Shown here: one piece after another, positions 6,719 to 7,105 of the stretch
Layout: every line of letters begins with the position of its first letter
Numbering within the stretch: position 1 is the first letter of the stretch
Source of the DNA: an uncultured Eubacterium sp.
Lineage (GTDB): Bacteria > Bacillota > Clostridia > Lachnospirales > Lachnospiraceae
DNA length: 7,105 nucleotides
Direction of reading: 5' to 3'
Assembly: GCA_910584595.1 (NCBI GenBank)
Contig: CAJUBQ010000154.1
Coordinates: 1-7,105 of the forward strand
Notes under the pieces: generated by a model
Database searches by the model: none
What the model saw: only the letters and a program-made list of their open reading frames with translations
What the model was told of the DNA's origin: nothing
Translations under genes and position numbers: made by a program

Positions 6719-6744
6719 ATTTTAAATCAGTATAATTTTAAATC
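6719..6744. repeat. Short direct repeat ATTTTAAATC, 16-bp period
   Basis: ATTTTAAATC occurs at 6719-6728 and again at 6735-6744, between the rpmF stop and its terminator. Each unit is nearly self-complementary. It may be incidental AT-rich sequence in a 3' untranslated region. Confidence 0.4.
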
Positions 6745-6762
6745 GATGTGTTTTTAGAAAAG

Positions 6763-6806
6763 AAAAAGACTTTACATTTACAAAGAGTAATGTAAAGTCT
6801 TTTTTG
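6763..6806. terminator. Strong intrinsic terminator after rpmF, likely bidirectional
   Basis: A 16-bp perfect stem, with arms at 6763-6778 and 6789-6804, encloses a 10-nt loop. The + strand ends in TTTTTT (6800-6805). The upstream arm begins with AAAAA, so the - strand transcript would also end in a T-run. It ends the DUF177-rpmF transcript and should stop antisense transcription entering from the right. Confidence 0.93.
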
Positions 6807-6838
6807 GTTGCTTTTCACGGGGTGGGGCAAGTAATAAA

Positions 6839-7105
6839 GCAACAGTTTACAAAAAGTGTTACATTCTGGCTACTCGGACGCTGGATGAGGGAATCGGCCC
6901 TGTCTCATTGTTCCGGTTTCCAGAACGTAAGAATCCCTAAGCATTCTGCATTTAAGTTGTGGCGCCGGACGGACGCGGCGCCTAATTCGCCCTGGCTTAA
7001 CGCCAGCAGCTAAAGGCTCCGCTACGGCTTCGCCGCCTGTGTTTCGAGCGGAATGCTAAGGGCTTCTAACATTCTTCCAAAGTCACAATGAGACAGGGCC
7101 GATTC
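6839..7105. repeat. Palindromic interspersed element (MITE- or BIME-like)
   Basis: A non-coding element bounded, within the window, by a perfect 21-bp inverted repeat: 6891-6911 (GAATCGGCC...CTCATTGT) and 7085-7105 (ACAATGAG...GGCCGATTC). Inside it a second inverted pair, 6920-6949 against 7048-7078, agrees at 23 of 28 aligned bases. Between the arms are three small hairpins: GGCGCCG/CGGCGCC (6961-6967 with 6976-6982), CTGGC/GCCAG (6992-6996 with 7002-7006) and CGGC/GCCG (7025-7028 with 7032-7035). The left flank is palindromic too: TTACATTCTGG (6859-6869) faces CCAGAACGTAA (6920-6930), with ATGAG (6885-6889) and CTCAT (6904-6908) nested inside. Since 7085-7105 mirrors the inside of that outer hairpin, the element probably continues past the window end. 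No transposase ORF is present, so any mobility would be driven in trans. A related half-copy lies at 1-145. Confidence 0.8.

Noticed and set aside
6719..6744. Operator formed by the ATTTTAAATC direct repeat
   Set aside because: It lies upstream of a terminator with no gene to control, and such AT-rich repeats occur easily by chance; it is listed only as a short repeat.
6804..7013. + strand reading frame of 69 codons after rpmF
   Set aside because: It begins inside the rpmF terminator, runs through the palindromic repeat, has no ribosome binding site and no recognisable protein features.
6839..7105. CRISPR array or tRNA-like structure
   Set aside because: The repeats are inverted, not regularly spaced direct repeats; there are no spacers and no cloverleaf or anticodon arm.

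Overview
The window looks like chromosome from an anaerobic gut-type Firmicute of the Lachnospiraceae (Roseburia / Agathobacter / Blautia-like). The grounds are moderate GC with AT-rich intergenic DNA, strong AGGAGG ribosome binding sites, paired glgC-glgD genes (a Firmicutes trait), the ackA - DUF177 - rpmF gene order common in clostridia, and an L32 protein with the zinc-ribbon (four-cysteine) form. This is inferred from gene content and protein style; no database search was possible.

Layout, all genes on the + strand. (1) Positions 1-145 hold a diverged half-copy of a palindromic interspersed repeat, followed by AT-rich DNA up to 324. (2) 343-1803 encodes a secreted protein with a signal peptide, two bacterial Ig-like (Big2) domains and a C-terminal region resembling DUF3472. 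(3) 2027-4371 is a glgC-glgD operon with a four-base ATGA overlap, a recognisable promoter and a leader of about 150 nt that can form two competing hairpins; it ends in an intrinsic terminator. (4) 4420-4615 contains an isolated GC-rich hairpin without a T-run, and the ackA promoter. (5) 4616-5806 is acetate kinase, without pta next to it. (6) 5972-6710 is a two-gene unit, DUF177 (YceD-like) and rpmF, with its own near-consensus promoter and a strong terminator that should work in both directions. (7) 6839-7105 is a highly structured palindromic repeat element that reaches, and probably crosses, the window end.

The genes are mostly core metabolism and housekeeping. GlgC/GlgD make ADP-glucose for glycogen storage, AckA makes ATP from acetyl phosphate in fermentation, and DUF177/L32 serve the large ribosomal subunit. 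The secreted Big2 protein is the only accessory-looking coding sequence.

The least explained material is non-coding: two related palindromic elements bracketing the gene block (left copy half-length, right copy with a perfect 21-bp outer inverted repeat), the glgC leader, and the hairpin at 4464-4488. I found no defence system, CRISPR array, transposase, tRNA or rRNA. No coding sequence in the window appears to belong to a new system.
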